Part shown: piece after piece, positions 11,240-22,676 of the stretch
How the letters are laid out: each line of letters begins with the position of its first letter
How positions within the stretch are numbered: position 1 is the stretch's first letter
Source of the DNA: Xiphydria camelus
Taxonomy: Eukaryota; Arthropoda; Insecta; Hymenoptera; Xiphydriidae
Assembly: GCA_963678675.1 (NCBI GenBank)
Contig: OY783198.1
Location: forward strand, 14,907,876 to 14,971,875
Length of the DNA stretch: 64,000 nt
Reading direction: 5' to 3'
Program-made: the position numbers and the translations under genes
Notes under the pieces: model-generated
Seen by the model: only the letters and a program-made list of their open reading frames with translations
What the model was told of the DNA's origin: nothing
The model's database searches: none

Positions 11240-11560
11240 CCCGTGTGGAAATCTGCCCAAGTTGGCCCAATCAGTAATTGGGCGCCAATTAGACCCCAAT
11301 TGGGTTGCCCAATTTGAATAAAATATAATAAATCGAATAGATACAATTGTTTGTTTTATTTATGTACTGGAAGTAAAAATAAATCTGGACATTTTTAGAA
11401 CTTATTCCAAACTTTTAGTGACTGGAATTTGGGTCAGGTGATACGATGTAGTATTAGCGTTTAGTTGGGGCTACATTGGGCAGCCCAATCAGGCCCCAAC
11501 TAAGGTACTAGTTGGGGCTACGTTGGGCACCCCAATCTGGCCCCAACTAAGGTACCTAAT
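11240..11560. repeat. TTGGGC-repeat block, copy A
   Basis: It starts CCCGTGTGG (after TA) and is filled with inverted and direct TTGGGC/GCCCAA motifs, plus repeats of TTGGGGCTACATTGGG around 11465-11560 and again at 11855-11895. An inverted relative is at 17228-17393. It is probably a MITE family with internal palindromic repeats. Confidence 0.55.
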
Positions 11561-12158
11561 CACTACCCTAGCAAGAAATATTGTATAATTTTTATGTTTT
11601 AATGTTGATAGCATCGCCTCAAAAACTTTACTAACTTTATTATGATGACATTGGTAATAAATATATAATATATTTCATTCTTTGATAATTGCGTTTTTAA
11701 TAATCTTTACAGCATTTTTCAAATTGAGTGGAGTAAAATACATATAATGATAAATTGGCCATTTCTATTACAGAATAAAAAAAAATTGAAATCTATTCCG
11801 AACTTTTAGTGACTGAAATTTGGGTCAGGTGATACGATATAGTATTAGCGTTTAGTTGGGGCTACATTGGGTACCCCAATCTGTCCCCAACTGAGGTACC
11901 TAATCACTTAGCCCAAGGCACTTATCCATTTTTACCTATGCCGCAAACAAATCGACGAGGGTAGGGTGATTTTTTCAGGGCTGTTTAAGGGTAGTCTCCA
12001 GAGTACCGAATCAAAAGGCTTTTTTATTATTTTATTATTTTTTTTTCGACAAAATGACCTTAATAAAAGTTGTAGATAATAACATTCTAATCTTTGCTTC
12101 ATGACTTTTTTTTCTAGCTATTTTAGTTTAGGCGCTACGGCTATTTTCGTGTTTAGAA

Positions 12159-12243
12159 ATTCGCCAGGGCCGTCCCGGGAAAAGAGTACGGCCCTGGAGA
12201 GAGGCTGAAAACATCCCCTTTTTTCGGGACGGCCCTGGCGAAT
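12159..12243. repeat. Perfect 19-bp-arm hairpin
   Basis: ATTCGCCAGGGCCGTCCCG at 12159-12177 is exactly complementary to 12225-12243, across a 47-base loop that includes CGGCCCTGG. No gene. Confidence 0.75.
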
Positions 12244-12539
12244 AGTGGTGAATGTGACAGACGCTCCGTGTAGTTTGCTAATCGTTTGTATCTTTTTTTT
12301 AATAATCGTGAATCGTGATAGTGAATGGATGCAGTGCTACTTTTCTCTGGATGCCTGTGCATAAAGAGCAGGAAAGGAGACGGCAGCATCTCAGAAGAAT
12401 CGCCATCAGATAAGTTACTTTCTATCTGACCATTCTAACCTCACTTTGATTGCCTATGAAGGACATATATCTTTGTGGATATTCTATTTTTTGTTTTCAG
12501 CGTCATGCGAGCACGGGACGAATCAATGGTTTTTCTTCC

Positions 12540-13230
12540 CCATCAACAAGCCGTGGCAGAAAAATAGGAGATGCAATGGAATTGGATCACAATAATCAAG
12601 TAATTACTTTATCATTATTTTTTCTCTATCAATATATTTCCTCTTTCGTACTATCACAAGTTCCAATTTATACACGATCTGTCAAACCTGAAGTGTACAT
12701 GTACCTCACTTCTATTTCATCTCTTCTTCGTCTCTGGTATAACGACGGTTAATGAGGAATCACTGATACCGATTAGGGTTCGAGGGTTATTCCTTATTCT
12801 GTCTATCACAGAGCATCGATATTTTGCTGCACCTGTATTCTTCTGGGACTTCCTAAAATAATTATAAAAACCCCATATAATTCAGCCCGAGCAAGTACAA
12901 TCTTATCGAGCTGTACCTTATCGAGGAGATCTTTCGACATAATGATTCCGAAACGTTTTTATCGAGAAATATATATTTCTAATATATATACGGTAATGTT
13001 CACGAATATTGTAAAATATTGCAGGAACGTTACAGAAAAGTTACTTGTAAAACGTGCTTTGTGAGGTGTAAATGATGATACTTTATAATTTCCATCTTTA
13101 CATCCGAGGCGAAGAAGAGATGAAATAGAAGTGAGGTACATGAACATTTCACGTTTGACAGGTCGGTATATAAATTGAAACTTGTGATAGTATAATACGA
13201 AAGAGGAGATATATCATTTTTAATAATTCT
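12540..13230. repeat. Mariner-like fragment block B1, partly palindromic
   Basis: Bases 12777-13230 are one copy of a roughly 450-bp block also present at 13508-13704 continuing at 15028-15300, and inverted at 15404-15960. The adjacent 12540-12760 is an inverted copy of its distal part. It contains the 5' region of a Tc1/mariner-type element on the minus strand. Frames are broken. Confidence 0.65.
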
Positions 13231-13339
13231 GTCGTTATTATCTATAGAAACGTTAACTCAGATTATAATATAGTTTCTTAATTTCTATGTAGAGTAAGTT
13301 CGGTATATTTTAAATAGTGAAATGCTGGATATAATTGTG

Positions 13340-13540
13340 TTATTTATAATTTGTTACAGAAATAATGCTGCTCAATTCTATCCAGGAATCCAAATCGAAT
13401 GCGAACCCGAGGGGGTTTCTTGCGAATGGATGAAAATTTTCATCCTTCAATATCCTCCCAACCGTAGACTTGCTGATTCTAACCTCTGTTGCCATAGCCC
13501 GAATATTCGTTCGAGGGTTATTCCTTATTCTTTCTAGCAC
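13340..13540 (-). pseudogene. Tc1/mariner-type transposase, helix-turn-helix fragment
   Basis: The minus-strand translation contains IRNNPRTNIRAMATEV then RISKSTVGRILKDENFHPF, the pattern of the second DNA-binding helix-turn-helix of IS630/Tc1/mariner transposases. The catalytic domain is absent. A sister fragment is at 15898-16050 on the plus strand. Confidence 0.7.
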
Positions 13541-13704
13541 AGAGCATCGATATTTTGCTGCACCTGTATTCTTCTGGGACTTCCTAAAATAATTATAAAA
13601 ACCCTATATAATTCAGCCCGAACAAGTACAATCTTATCGAGTTGTACCTTATCAAGGCGATCTTTCGACATAATGATTCCGAAACGTTTTTATCGAGAAA
13701 TATA

Positions 13705-15027
13705 CCGTAAAATGGGGTGACTTTGTGCCTAGGTGGTGAATATGTGCCAAACGTGTCTTTTTGGATGCAATCGCTATCTATACTCCGCGAGAATGAACTA
13801 GCGAGCACAGCCAAATTCCACCAGGTCGCAGATACCTAGCGAACTTAAACCAGCTGATTTAAATACCTATGAGTGTTACCGGCTGCGGTTTAAAAATAGT
13901 TTAGCAAAAGACCCAAATTTTTGTGATTATTTGCAAGTTATAGGAAGTCTCTCTCAATACTAATACGTGCAACTGTATTCCCAATAAGGTAAGCTGATAG
14001 TTCAATTCCTATTGTGAATGAAGGACAAATATACCATTCGTCGTATCTAAATATTTGTTTGTTTACGATTTATGAAATGATACCCTCGAAAAATACACTT
14101 TGGGTGGTGACTATGTACCGCCAAAGGAATGTTGAAAAACTATCTGTTCCGTCATGCAAGGCAATATTGACAACTCGCAAAATTCTGACGATGATGCTAA
14201 TGTTCAACGCCCTGGGACGAGTTATGAGCGTTCAATTCAAGTAGGATAAACACAGAGACGACGAAACATCTGAAGCCCACGACCAAGAACGTGTAGTAGC
14301 CTAGGTCGAACCAGAACAAGTCTATGTTGTCGTTCAATATAATAGAAAATTGTATCCAGGACGACTGCTCTCAAACATCGACGACAGTGGGGAGGTCTTA
14401 GTGTCAGCAATGACCAAAAAGGAAAAGTACTGGGCATGGCCTGATCCACCTGATGCTGTTTGGTACCGGCAAAACCAAATTAAAATGTCAATCCAGCCAC
14501 CGAAGAAGATTGCCGACAACTTATTCTATGTAGGATTAAAACCTTGAATTTTTGTATTTGTTCAATTTAAGATTTCGTTTTGACTCTCACAGTTTATATT
14601 TGCATATTTCAAGCTTGTCTTTTATTAAAAATTATCTACAATTGAAGCAGTTTCTATTTCCACATTACCTCTCCTCAGAACTTAACAAAAAACAATTTCT
14701 GCAAATATTAAATTGTTAAGGTAAGTGGATGTGTAGGTTACAACGGTAGCATGTACGGCAATGTGCTAGAGGCGATTTCAAGTCTGATGTAAAGCCAGAA
14801 AAGAAGTGGTCCATAGTCACCACCCCCAGGGGAGGTGAGACTGTGCCATAAAAAAAATTTTTTCCTTTTTCTCCTTTTTCCATTGTATAATTTCTTTCGA
14901 CCTATGGTTTGAAAGCTGAAATGTGTAAATGTGTTAGATAAAATTCTAAGCCATCTGTATCATAAATCTAAGGAGATATTTTTAAAAATCCTTATAAAGT
15001 GGCACATAGTCACCCCATTTTTTACGG
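13705..15027 (+). mobile_element. 1.3-kb TA-flanked element, TIR CCGTAAAATGGGGTGAC
   Basis: The ends read CCGTAAAATGGGGTGACTTT (13705) and, inverted, CCGTAAAAAATGGGGTGACT at 15027, flanked by TA. It splits block B2. Uninterrupted versions of the insertion site survive at about 12965-12985 and, inverted, about 15740-15760, which confirms the insertion. It keeps only the C-terminal part of a transposase gene. Confidence 0.8.
14318..14547 (+). pseudogene. Transposase C-terminal domain fragment
   Basis: The frame encodes YNRKLYPGRLLSNIDDSGEV, then VSAMTKKEKYWAWPDPPDAV, WYRQNQIKM and IQPPKKI, ending at TGA 14547. This 'YpGk...VsaM...WkWP...D...WY...i..i.PP' pattern is one I associate with C-termini of insect DNA-transposon proteins (possibly pogo/Tigger-like). 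The upstream half is deleted. Confidence 0.5.
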
Positions 15028-15750
15028 TATATTTCTAACATACGGTAGTGTTCACGAATATTGTAAAATATCGCAGGAATGTTACAGAAAAGTTTCTTGT
15101 AAAAACGTGCTTTGTGGGGTGTAAATGATGATATATTGTAATTTCCATCGTTACACCAGAGGCGAAGAAGAGATGAAATAGAAGTGAGGGGTACATGTAC
15201 ACTTCACGTTTGACAGGTCGGTATATAAATTGGAACTTGTGTGTGATAGTATAATACGAAAGAGGAAATATATCGATAAAGAAGAAATAATAATAAAATA
15301 GTTACTCCATTATTGTAATCTAATTCCATTGTATCCCTTATTTTTCTGCCACGACTTTGATTGTTGATAGTGGAAGGATCAACCAATAAATTTGATTTTT
15401 CTTCACTATCAACAATCAAAGTCGTGGCAGAAAAAGAAGAGATACACAATGGAATTGGATTACAATAATGGAGTAACTACTTTATTATTATTTTTTCTCT
15501 TTATCGATATATTTATTTCCTCTTTCGTATTATACTATCACAAGTTCCAATTTATATACCGACCTGTCAAACGTGAAGTGTACATGTACCTCACTTCTAT
15601 TTCATCTCTTCTTCGCCTCTGGTATACCTAACGATGGAAATTACAAAATATCATCATTTACACCCAACAAAGCACGTTTTTGCAAGTAACTTTTCTGTAA
15701 CATTCCTGCGATATTTTACAATATTCGTGAACACTACCGTATGTTAGAAA
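15028..15750. repeat. Near-perfect palindrome, 345-bp arms
   Basis: Arms about 15028-15370 and 15404-15750 are inverted copies with very few differences around a spacer of about 33 bp. Each arm is the end region of the mariner-like block B. Transcripts would form a long hairpin. Confidence 0.85.
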
Positions 15751-15897
15751 TATATAAATATTTCTCGATAAAAACGTTTTGGAATCATCACGTCGAAAGA
15801 TCTCCTTGATAAGGTATAGCGCGATAAGATTGTATTTGTCAGGGCTGAATTATATAGGGTTTTTATAATTATTTTAGGAAGTCCCAGAATAATACAG

Positions 15898-16050
15898 GTG
15901 CAGCAAAATATCGATGCTGTGCTAGAAAGAATAAGGAATAACCCTCGAACGAGTATTCGAGCTGTGGCAACAGAGGTTAGAATCAGCAAGTTCACGGTTG
16001 GGAGGATGTTGAAGGATGAAAATTTTCATCCATTTAAAATGACGCACGTC
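15898..16050 (+). pseudogene. Tc1/mariner-type transposase, helix-turn-helix fragment
   Basis: It encodes VLERIRNNPRTSIRAVATEV and RISKFTVGRMLKDENFHPF, then KMTHVHIL, which keeps the family's HPY-x-MTxVH-like continuation better than the minus-strand sister at 13340-13540. It is truncated immediately before the DUF4806 exon at 16082. Confidence 0.7.
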
Positions 16051-16081
16051 CATATATTACAAATTTTAACTTTACTTGCAG

Positions 16082-16250
16082 ATTTCTTCTCTCAACTCGC
16101 TCATAGATGTAGAAGGAAATATTTCCAAAAGTGTGGTGAACATCATGAAGAAATATTTAGCAAAAGATCTGGCTGTTAAATTCACGAACGTCCGCAAAGC
16201 GTCTAGCAAGTTTCTCCTTAAAGAGTTCAGGCTCCATCGGTGTATAATAG
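16082..16250 (+). pseudogene. DUF4806 exon of the degraded CCCAG element
   Basis: Acceptor ..TTTACTTGCAG|ATT (16081/16082) and donor ATAG|GTGAGA (16250/16251) bound 169 open bases. The translation (VEGNISKSVVNIMKKYLAKD, LAVKFTNVRKASSKFLLKEF, RLHRCII) aligns with exon 5 of the intact gene at 59066-59228. Exon phases are the same (enters 0, leaves 1). It joins in phase to 17888-17970. Upstream exons were not recognised. Confidence 0.7.
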
Positions 16251-16399
16251 GTGAGAGTGATTAATATTTGTTCATGTAAATTATTGTTTTTGAAATATAT
16301 TTACGAAGTAAAAACCTTTCAAAGTAATGATCAATACATCATTTTGTAATGTTTTTTGTCAGATGCCGTAACTCGAAGGAGCAGCAAGGAAGCCCCTTC

Positions 16400-16870
16400 T
16401 TCAGAGAAGGAGATTGTCCCAGGGGACAATCTCACGAATAATATTGACAAAAAAAGTGTACGCCACTGACTTTTTAAAAAATTTTATATTTTTTTTCAGA
16501 TTAAGCAGCTAAAAATACAACTTTTTTGTCTCTTGACATTACTTCGTACCTCACTTCGTTTTTGAGGAAAAAAAATATTATTCGTGAGATTGTCCCCCGG
16601 GACGCCACTGGAACTCATAATTATCTTCTAGTTAGTGTTAACTTAGCGTCTTATTACAATAAACAACAGTGCCAAATGTCAACAAAATCGGCACAAGGAT
16701 CTTTGAGATATTATTAAAAAACCGATTTTTTTTAATTTTGACGCCCTGTATCTTGAAAATCAGACATTTTAGGACACATGTTAATATGAACTTTTCTACT
16801 GGAAATAGATTCAGTAATATGCCCTTGCAATTACGGCCTATCATTAAGTAACACCCTGTATATTTAAATA
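16400..16870. repeat. Inverted repeats and ACACCCTGTATA-ended remnant
   Basis: AGATTGTCCC/GGGGACAATCTCACG near 16410-16440 faces its inverse at 16566-16601. The stretch 16660-16862 ends ATTAAGTAACACCCTGTATA, the terminal motif shared by several foldback elements here. No gene. Confidence 0.45.
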
Positions 16871-17227
16871 AATATAGTGTATGTAGTGTAGTGTATATAG
16901 TGTATGATAGAGCCCTAAAAACTGAAGAATACGTTTACATTATTATTATTTCTTACTGTATGGCCTTGGCCTTTTACATTATTAATCGCACCCTAATCCC
17001 CCTTGCATATAAATCTATAAAATATGAAAATAGAAAATTCTTAAATTGTACTTATGAAAAACTACGGAAACCCGCGCGTATGATTTGTGTCAATCATTGT
17101 TCCGCTTGAATACGTTTATATTTTACTCGTGTACATTTTATGAGAAAATATAAAATCTTATTAATTAGGTATTTTTAATCTTCTTATTCATTATTGATCT
17201 CATTATTCATTAAAAGTAACAGGTTGA

Positions 17228-17393
17228 TTGGGCATAAATAGGGTTACCCAATTGGGGCCCAATTGGGCGGCCCAAATTGGGTATAGATTGGGCGGAGCGT
17301 TACAAGCCCAACGAAAGCCCAATTGGGCACTGATTGGGCTGCCTAATTGGCGCCCAACTAGTAATTGGGGCCCAATGAACATTTTCACACGGG
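17228..17393. repeat. TTGGGC-repeat block, copy B (inverted)
   Basis: Dense CCCAATTGGGC-type palindromic motifs, ending CACACGGG before TA. It is inverted relative to 11240-11560 and sits in the enlarged intron between the two DUF4806 exon remnants, so it is most simply a separate MITE insertion. Confidence 0.55.
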
Positions 17394-17887
17394 TAAAGGT
17401 ACTGTATTCGAGATTATGCTAGTTATGAGCTCATCTTTATATCATGCACAATTGCAACACGTGTATATAATTATTATCAAGCATTTGTAATAAGAATTCG
17501 AGTTACAATTTGTAAGTGGTTTATAAAGGGTTGCTGTCAGGAACAAGTAGCGATTCAAAGAAACGTCCGGAGGCAAACTACTTTTTTTGGCATCGAGATG
17601 CTACTACATCCCATAATTATTCATGTTATATTAATTAGAATTTAACAATATATGTATATTATTTCAGTCGAGAGTATCGTGTGTGTATCCACCACGAAGC
17701 ATCACGGGCCTCATTCACTGCCAATCGAAGATCCTGACAGAGACGCCGTAAAGTGTACACGAATAATCGAGTGAGGAAATCTCTCAGTCTGGAAGTGTGC
17801 TAGAATAACGCTGCGAAGAGGACGGTAACCAAGTTCTCTTGATTTGGATGACGTATTCAGGTAAGAATTTTTATTATTTGTTTGCAG

Positions 17888-17970
17888 AAGCGATTTTGGA
17901 GCAACATCCGGCCTTGAAGGAAATTGATTTCGAAGAAACCGTCTCTGATTGGTTCCGATTTGCCAAATAG
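17888..17970 (+). pseudogene. Terminal DUF4806-gene exon remnant
   Basis: Acceptor TTTGTTTGCAG|AA at 17887/17888. Joined to the exon ending 16250, the leftover G plus AA makes a codon and the frame reads EAILEQHPALKEIDFEETVS then DWFRFAK before TAG. This resembles the C-terminal tail of the intact protein (INDSIKIWLKHAPQRYK). The implied intron is 1637 bp, swollen by insertions. No transposase frame follows, unlike the intact element. Confidence 0.6.
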
Positions 17971-19402
17971 CGGGCCACCCGAGAAGCAGGGAAAGAGCAA
18001 GAGACAAGATAAAATAAATAAGTGAAGATGGCGAGGGCAGATCAGACTTAGTCGCAATTTTGAGTAATAATACTTGTAATAAATAGAGTTGCTCTAGTCT
18101 CAGAACTGCCTTACCACGTTGTGTTTGCCTTGTTGAAGCGATCAGTTGATCAACTCTTTTCTATTCTCTTTTTCTATTTAATTTGTTCACGTCAAAACAC
18201 AAATATTATCGATAAGTTTTTGTAATGAACGCCACCGTGCGCAGCATTAAAATGGAGATCAGCGTCACTTTGATGTCTAGCAGAGCTGGGCAAAAGTACC
18301 TCCAATTTTAAGTAGTACAAGATGATACGAAATTAATTAAATACAGGCCTCTCGGAACATTTATTTCGTTATCTTATTCACCAATACAAAAGTAGTTGAT
18401 GCTTCTACCTACCTCTAGTTAGTACACTAGTACATTTTATTCTGTTCTTCATTATTTTGTTCATTTACCTCTTTGATACCAATTTGTTTATTCTTATGTA
18501 TTCTTTAAGTTAACCTACGCGTCTTTAAAGCAGTTAAGTGTCACTTCGAGATCGGCAAAGCTACGGGCACAAGTATAGACTATTTTATGTATCACATGGT
18601 GCAATTTGTATTGAGCTACAGTACCTCATACAGTTAGTATTTCTCTATTATGATCTAGTATATAAAGTAGGTACTTAATACGTTTGGTCACCTCTGTTAT
18701 CTAATCGATTAGTTAATACTTTAATATGCATATATATTGTATCTAGTCGACCAGCAAAGTTTGCAAAAAACACAAAGATGTTCCTCTAAAATATCATATT
18801 AGGAATAATGTATTATAAATACTACTGCAATAATTTGTTTCGATTGAATAAAGAACTTTAATTTATCTTGGCTTCAATTTAAATTTATATTAATCTATAC
18901 CTTTTACAACCTGAAATAGGCACCCAATTGTATTAAAAATATGAAGATAATAGTTATATTATCTTGATATTGACGAATCTGTAACGTAACTTTCATGCAA
19001 GATGTTTTATATTTATGTACAGGCTAATGGAACATACACGTATATCACCTATGAAAGAACAGTTCATATACGTACATGTAACATTGAAACATGCGCATAA
19101 ATATAATACTTTCTGCATAAAAGTTACATTACAGGTTTGTCAATTGTTCATATTACGAGTCCGTAACGGTTATATTATGCACGTAATATAACATATTAAT
19201 GTTACTTGTTACATTTAAGTTACATTACATAACACACGGGCAACATAACTGAATTGTAACAGTTATGCAACACATGTTACATAACATGGTAACATTACTG
19301 AGTGAGAAATAATAACTTACATGTAAGAGTTACCGGTGATGTTACTTGTTACATTGGGTTACATTGCTGTTACATTGCTGTTACAATGCAATATTTACTG
19401 GG

Positions 19403-20059
19403 TAGAATATGCGCACCTTAATATCTCAAAATTAAGAAAATTGGCACTTAGCATGTTTGAACCGGACACCCTTCAATTGGGTTCCATCCGGTGTTCCACA
19501 ATAGGACACACCACGTGAAATTATTTGAATGAAATTAAAGAGAGGAAAGTACATCTAACTAGCATGCTAACTGTATACCATAATAGTACAACATATATTC
19601 TACCATACCTGTTAATTGTCACTTTTGGATATGCTCAAACAAATCCTGTACAAAACTGTTTTCACACCGGCCTCGAAATATCGTGGTCCAATGAACACAT
19701 GAGTCGCTATTTTTTGAAGATATGATTTTACCGAAAGATCTGTAATGCAGGTCAAGCATCTTTAGAGGGACAAACCTATATATTTTAGCTACCGAAATAG
19801 AGATGGCATCAGTAGTTTTCCAAAAAATGCTGCTATTCCACATTAGGCTGCTATTCCACATTTGGCGACTTTACTCTACTACATTTTTTTTTGGTGAAAT
19901 ATTCCGAAAAGTATTTTCAACGATAACAGTTGAACTGATCGCAAATAAAGCAGCCTATTACTACCGAAATGCTACGGCTTATAGAAGAAAAAATCTATAT
20001 TAGTAACTGAAAGAAAAAAAAAAATATAGTGTTGATTATCTTGATAACTTGATGTTATT
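19403..20059. other. No supported gene
   Basis: AT-rich. Holds a small inverted repeat near 19457-19500 (CGGACACC/GGTGTTCC) and a short direct repeat CTGCTATTCCACATT at about 19830 and 19848. Confidence 0.5.
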
Positions 20060-20500
20060 TGTGAGTAGCTAAAATAAAGTATGAAAATAATATGAAAAAA
20101 AGGAATAATTTTTCCATCAATAAACTTTATCATTTGGTGACTATAAGGGCCGGTTTTACCAACAGGTATAAACGCGGTATAGCGCTATACTGAGAATAAC
20201 CATAAGGCTTATTGCTGGTTATTCTCAGTATAGCGCTATACCGCGTTTATACCGTGTTGGTAAAACCGGCCCTTAAACGTTCAAACAAGAAGTAAAACTT
20301 TTCAAGCGTGTCAAAAGATCGATTTCACATAAGAGGTAATGTTAAACTGAAAGCTGAATGAACTTTTAGATGAGTGTGAATTTTTGACAAACTGCAGTTT
20401 TACAATTATCCATTTATGTAGTCAAACATATTATCTGTCAAAATTTCAATGATTTCTTGATCATTTAAATTACTCCTACCATGCATTCTTAAGCGACTTC
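20060..20500 (-). pseudogene. Transposon gene fragment, copy 2 (inverted to 4000-4330)
   Basis: It aligns in reverse complement with 4000-4330, including the MHGRSNLNDQEIIEILTD start, but has early stops. A 126-bp MITE interrupts it at 20147-20272. It ends at a TTAA (about 20490), at the same point where copy 1 meets a TTAA. Confidence 0.55.
20147..20272. mobile_element. 126-bp Harbinger-type MITE
   Basis: A near-perfect hairpin from GGGCCGGTTTTACCAACA to its complement. Flanks are TAA (left) and TTA (right), consistent with a degenerate TWA target. Its tips match the left end of the HARBI1-bearing element at 62694. Comparison with 4205-4215 gives the empty site. Confidence 0.85.
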
Positions 20501-20552
20501 TGTATTACGAAAAGCGCATCATCCGCAGCGAGTGCAAATAGAGGCGACGCCG

Positions 20553-22074
20553 CACAGTGCGGCGAGTCAATGGGAAATAGGGAAAAAACTCAAAATTCAA
20601 CTATAATGAAGTTTTAGTAATAGAATTTTGTTTAATTTTAATTTAATTGTACATTGAAATATATTTCGTCAAATAAGTAAAATAATATCACATTGTTTAA
20701 ACTTTTCAGGTTGCGTTATTACCAATATGACACTCAACTAAAAGAATATTTTTTTGAACTAAATGTTGCATTTCTGCGCAAGATATATACTTACAATTAA
20801 TAAAAAATTAATTTTTACGAACATTTAGCAGTAAATATTCTGAGTCATCAATCGCATGAATTTTCACTACAAGGAAGGTAGCTTTCAATATCATCATCGA
20901 ACACTTTTGTTCGTCTGCGTACAATTTTCCTGTTCATGGAAATATAAGGGTCAGACATCAACAATAGGTTGTTTATTACGTCTTGACAATTATTTAATCT
21001 TGAGGACTTTCTAGCGTGATTTAATCTAGTGCGTCGAAAAACTTTAAGCGTAGCTTCGAGAGCTTCCTCAGACAATTGTCCAATTGGTATTTCAAAATAT
21101 TTCATGATTTCAATTTGTCGACAAATTATTTTAAAATTTATTTGGACAATAAACTTTTGCAAATATCTCGAAACTGTAAGAAATGCGATGAAACGGAGAA
21201 AATGTTCGGCCCTCGGGGGAGGAAGATGTTCAACTTTTAGCAGTAACCACATTAACAAATAAAGCTGAACAATAATTTGTTTAAATAATAAACTTATGCA
21301 AATATCTCGAAATGATAAGAGATACGACGGAATAGAACAAATATTGGGGTTTCAAAGGGGGTCAAACTTTAAATTATATTAATTTTACCGTAGAAAGCGA
21401 ATTGATAATTTGTTTAAATAATAAACTTATGCACATATCTTGGAAATGATGAGAGATACGAGGAAGCGTGTAAAATCTTAAAACGGTACGTAGGAATTCG
21501 AGTCCGAAGCCGCGATTTTATTACCGAATAGTACGAGCCTCGATAGAGGCACGCGGCAAGGATTAAAAAATGCTGTATATCAAAGGCTAGCAGGTACTAG
21601 CAGCCAAATTTCGCATAGGCGAATGAAGGCTATTGTACTCCGTATGTTACAACAAGAATTTGCTCGACTCCAGCCGACACTCGTTAGATAAACCTGAAAG
21701 TCAACAACTTTAAAATGGGACCTCACTTAAAAGGGCGATTAAAACAATAACAACCAATAAGAGAAACAAATAATAGGTCGAAAACACAGTTCTTACCCTA
21801 GTGAACAGGATCGATGCAAAAAAACCGATGATTTTAGAGCGAATTCACATTTTCCATGAAATCGAAATCTCCGCGTCGCACACCTCCTCTGTGTGTAACA
21901 GACTGCTCAAACAAGCTGATATTTAGAGCGGTGCTGCACAGGTGCCGGTGGAATTTTTTATAAACAAGTTTTAGTTTCTTGTTTGGGGACTATTTCTTTT
22001 GACCTACGTGTGTTTTAGAACCGTTTTTGTACAACTTGATTTTTTGGGTTTTTTCCATTGGTCGCCGCACTGTG
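20553..22074 (-). mobile_element. Transib relic, 1.52 kb, CGCCG target duplication
   Basis: Ends CACAGTGCGGCGAGTCAATG (20553) and, inverted, CACAGTGCGGCGACCAATGG (22074). CGCCG flanks both sides (20548-20552 and 22075-22079), a 5-bp GC-rich duplication as expected for Transib. The CACAGTG tip equals the vertebrate RSS heptamer. The 3' part of a transposase is kept on the minus strand. Three diverged repeats containing AAACTTATGCAAATATCT lie at about 21140, 21278 and 21418. Full Transibs are about twice this length, so most of the gene is deleted. Confidence 0.85.
20848..21258 (-). pseudogene. Transib transposase C-terminal fragment
   Basis: The minus-strand frame encodes IPIGQLSEEALEATLKVFRR then TRLNHARKSSR and NNLLLMSDPYIS. 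The SEEA..EA..K.FRR.R...AR..S pattern matches the region of Transib/RAG1 that carries the third catalytic acidic residue (E962 in vertebrate RAG1); the glutamate is retained. Residues before about IPIGQ are probably not original coding sequence. The two catalytic aspartates and the remaining N-terminal domain are missing. Confidence 0.75.
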
Positions 22075-22079
22075 CGCCG

Positions 22080-22676
22080 ACGCAACGATCCAATTATACG
22101 TGCAGTCGCTATTACTCGTACCAATGAGTATTGGATGATGCGATTGTTGCGCGACAAAGGCGGCTACGTATGTATGTATGTATATCTTACCTTCGTAGAA
22201 AAAAATTCACGAGCGAGAAGTTCTCGGTTTAAATAGAATTGTATTTATTATTATAGATATGTATTTATTAATTTTTTCTAAGAAATCAAGGTTTGTTCAT
22301 AAACGTATTGAAAAAAATATTTGTAAAAAGTATGCTCGATTTTTGCAACGATGAAATATTGCCAAAATAAATTGTCTGGCGATAACTATGTATTACAGAT
22401 TACAAAAATGCTATTATTACGTCGACAGTAACAATCGTTACCACTACGATTTTTAACTTCCGTGGTTACACATCCGTACCTACAACAATTCTGTGAAAGT
22501 CGCACACGGGTCAATTGGACTCAACTAATTTTTAAATAACAGCCGTATAAACAATATCCGTCTACATGAAACCGACCGATTCTTTAAACGTTATAAAATG
22601 TAGAATCACTGCATTTATATAAGAAATGAAATGATAAAATATTATAATATAATATATAAGAAAATATTATAATATA
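22080..22676. other. AT-rich spacer, no gene
   Basis: Nothing coding seen. TATAAGAAATGAAATGATAA at 22617 recurs on the other side of the next foldback element (23811). Confidence 0.5.

Larger units (their letters stand above)
10214..19402. mobile_element. Large degraded CCCAG-ended transposon with GTAAC subterminal repeats
   Basis: The outer ends match inversely: CCCAGTAAACACGTGATTGA at 10214 and CCCAGTAAATATTGCATTGT read inward from 19402. Both ends share AACAGCAATGTAAC and then hundreds of bases dense in GTAAC/GTTAC (10230-10680 and about 18960-19400). No clear target duplication. Inside are two DUF4806 exons (16082-16250 and 17888-17970) plus nested insertions. The arrangement (short ends, subterminal repeat arrays, DUF4806 gene) parallels the intact element at 56398-62162. 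About 18000-18960 and 11570-12150 show no gene. Confidence 0.6.

Noticed and set aside
11240..17393. One transposon bounded by the two TTGGGC blocks
   Set aside because: Its right block lies in the intron between two in-phase DUF4806 exons, so two separate MITE insertions are simpler.
10214..19402. Maverick/Polinton giant element
   Set aside because: No polymerase, integrase or capsid-like frames; ends and DUF4806 exons fit the CCCAG group better.
20848..21258. Separate short gene of 136 codons
   Set aside because: Only the C-terminal part is conserved and it lies within Transib ends; it is a relic.
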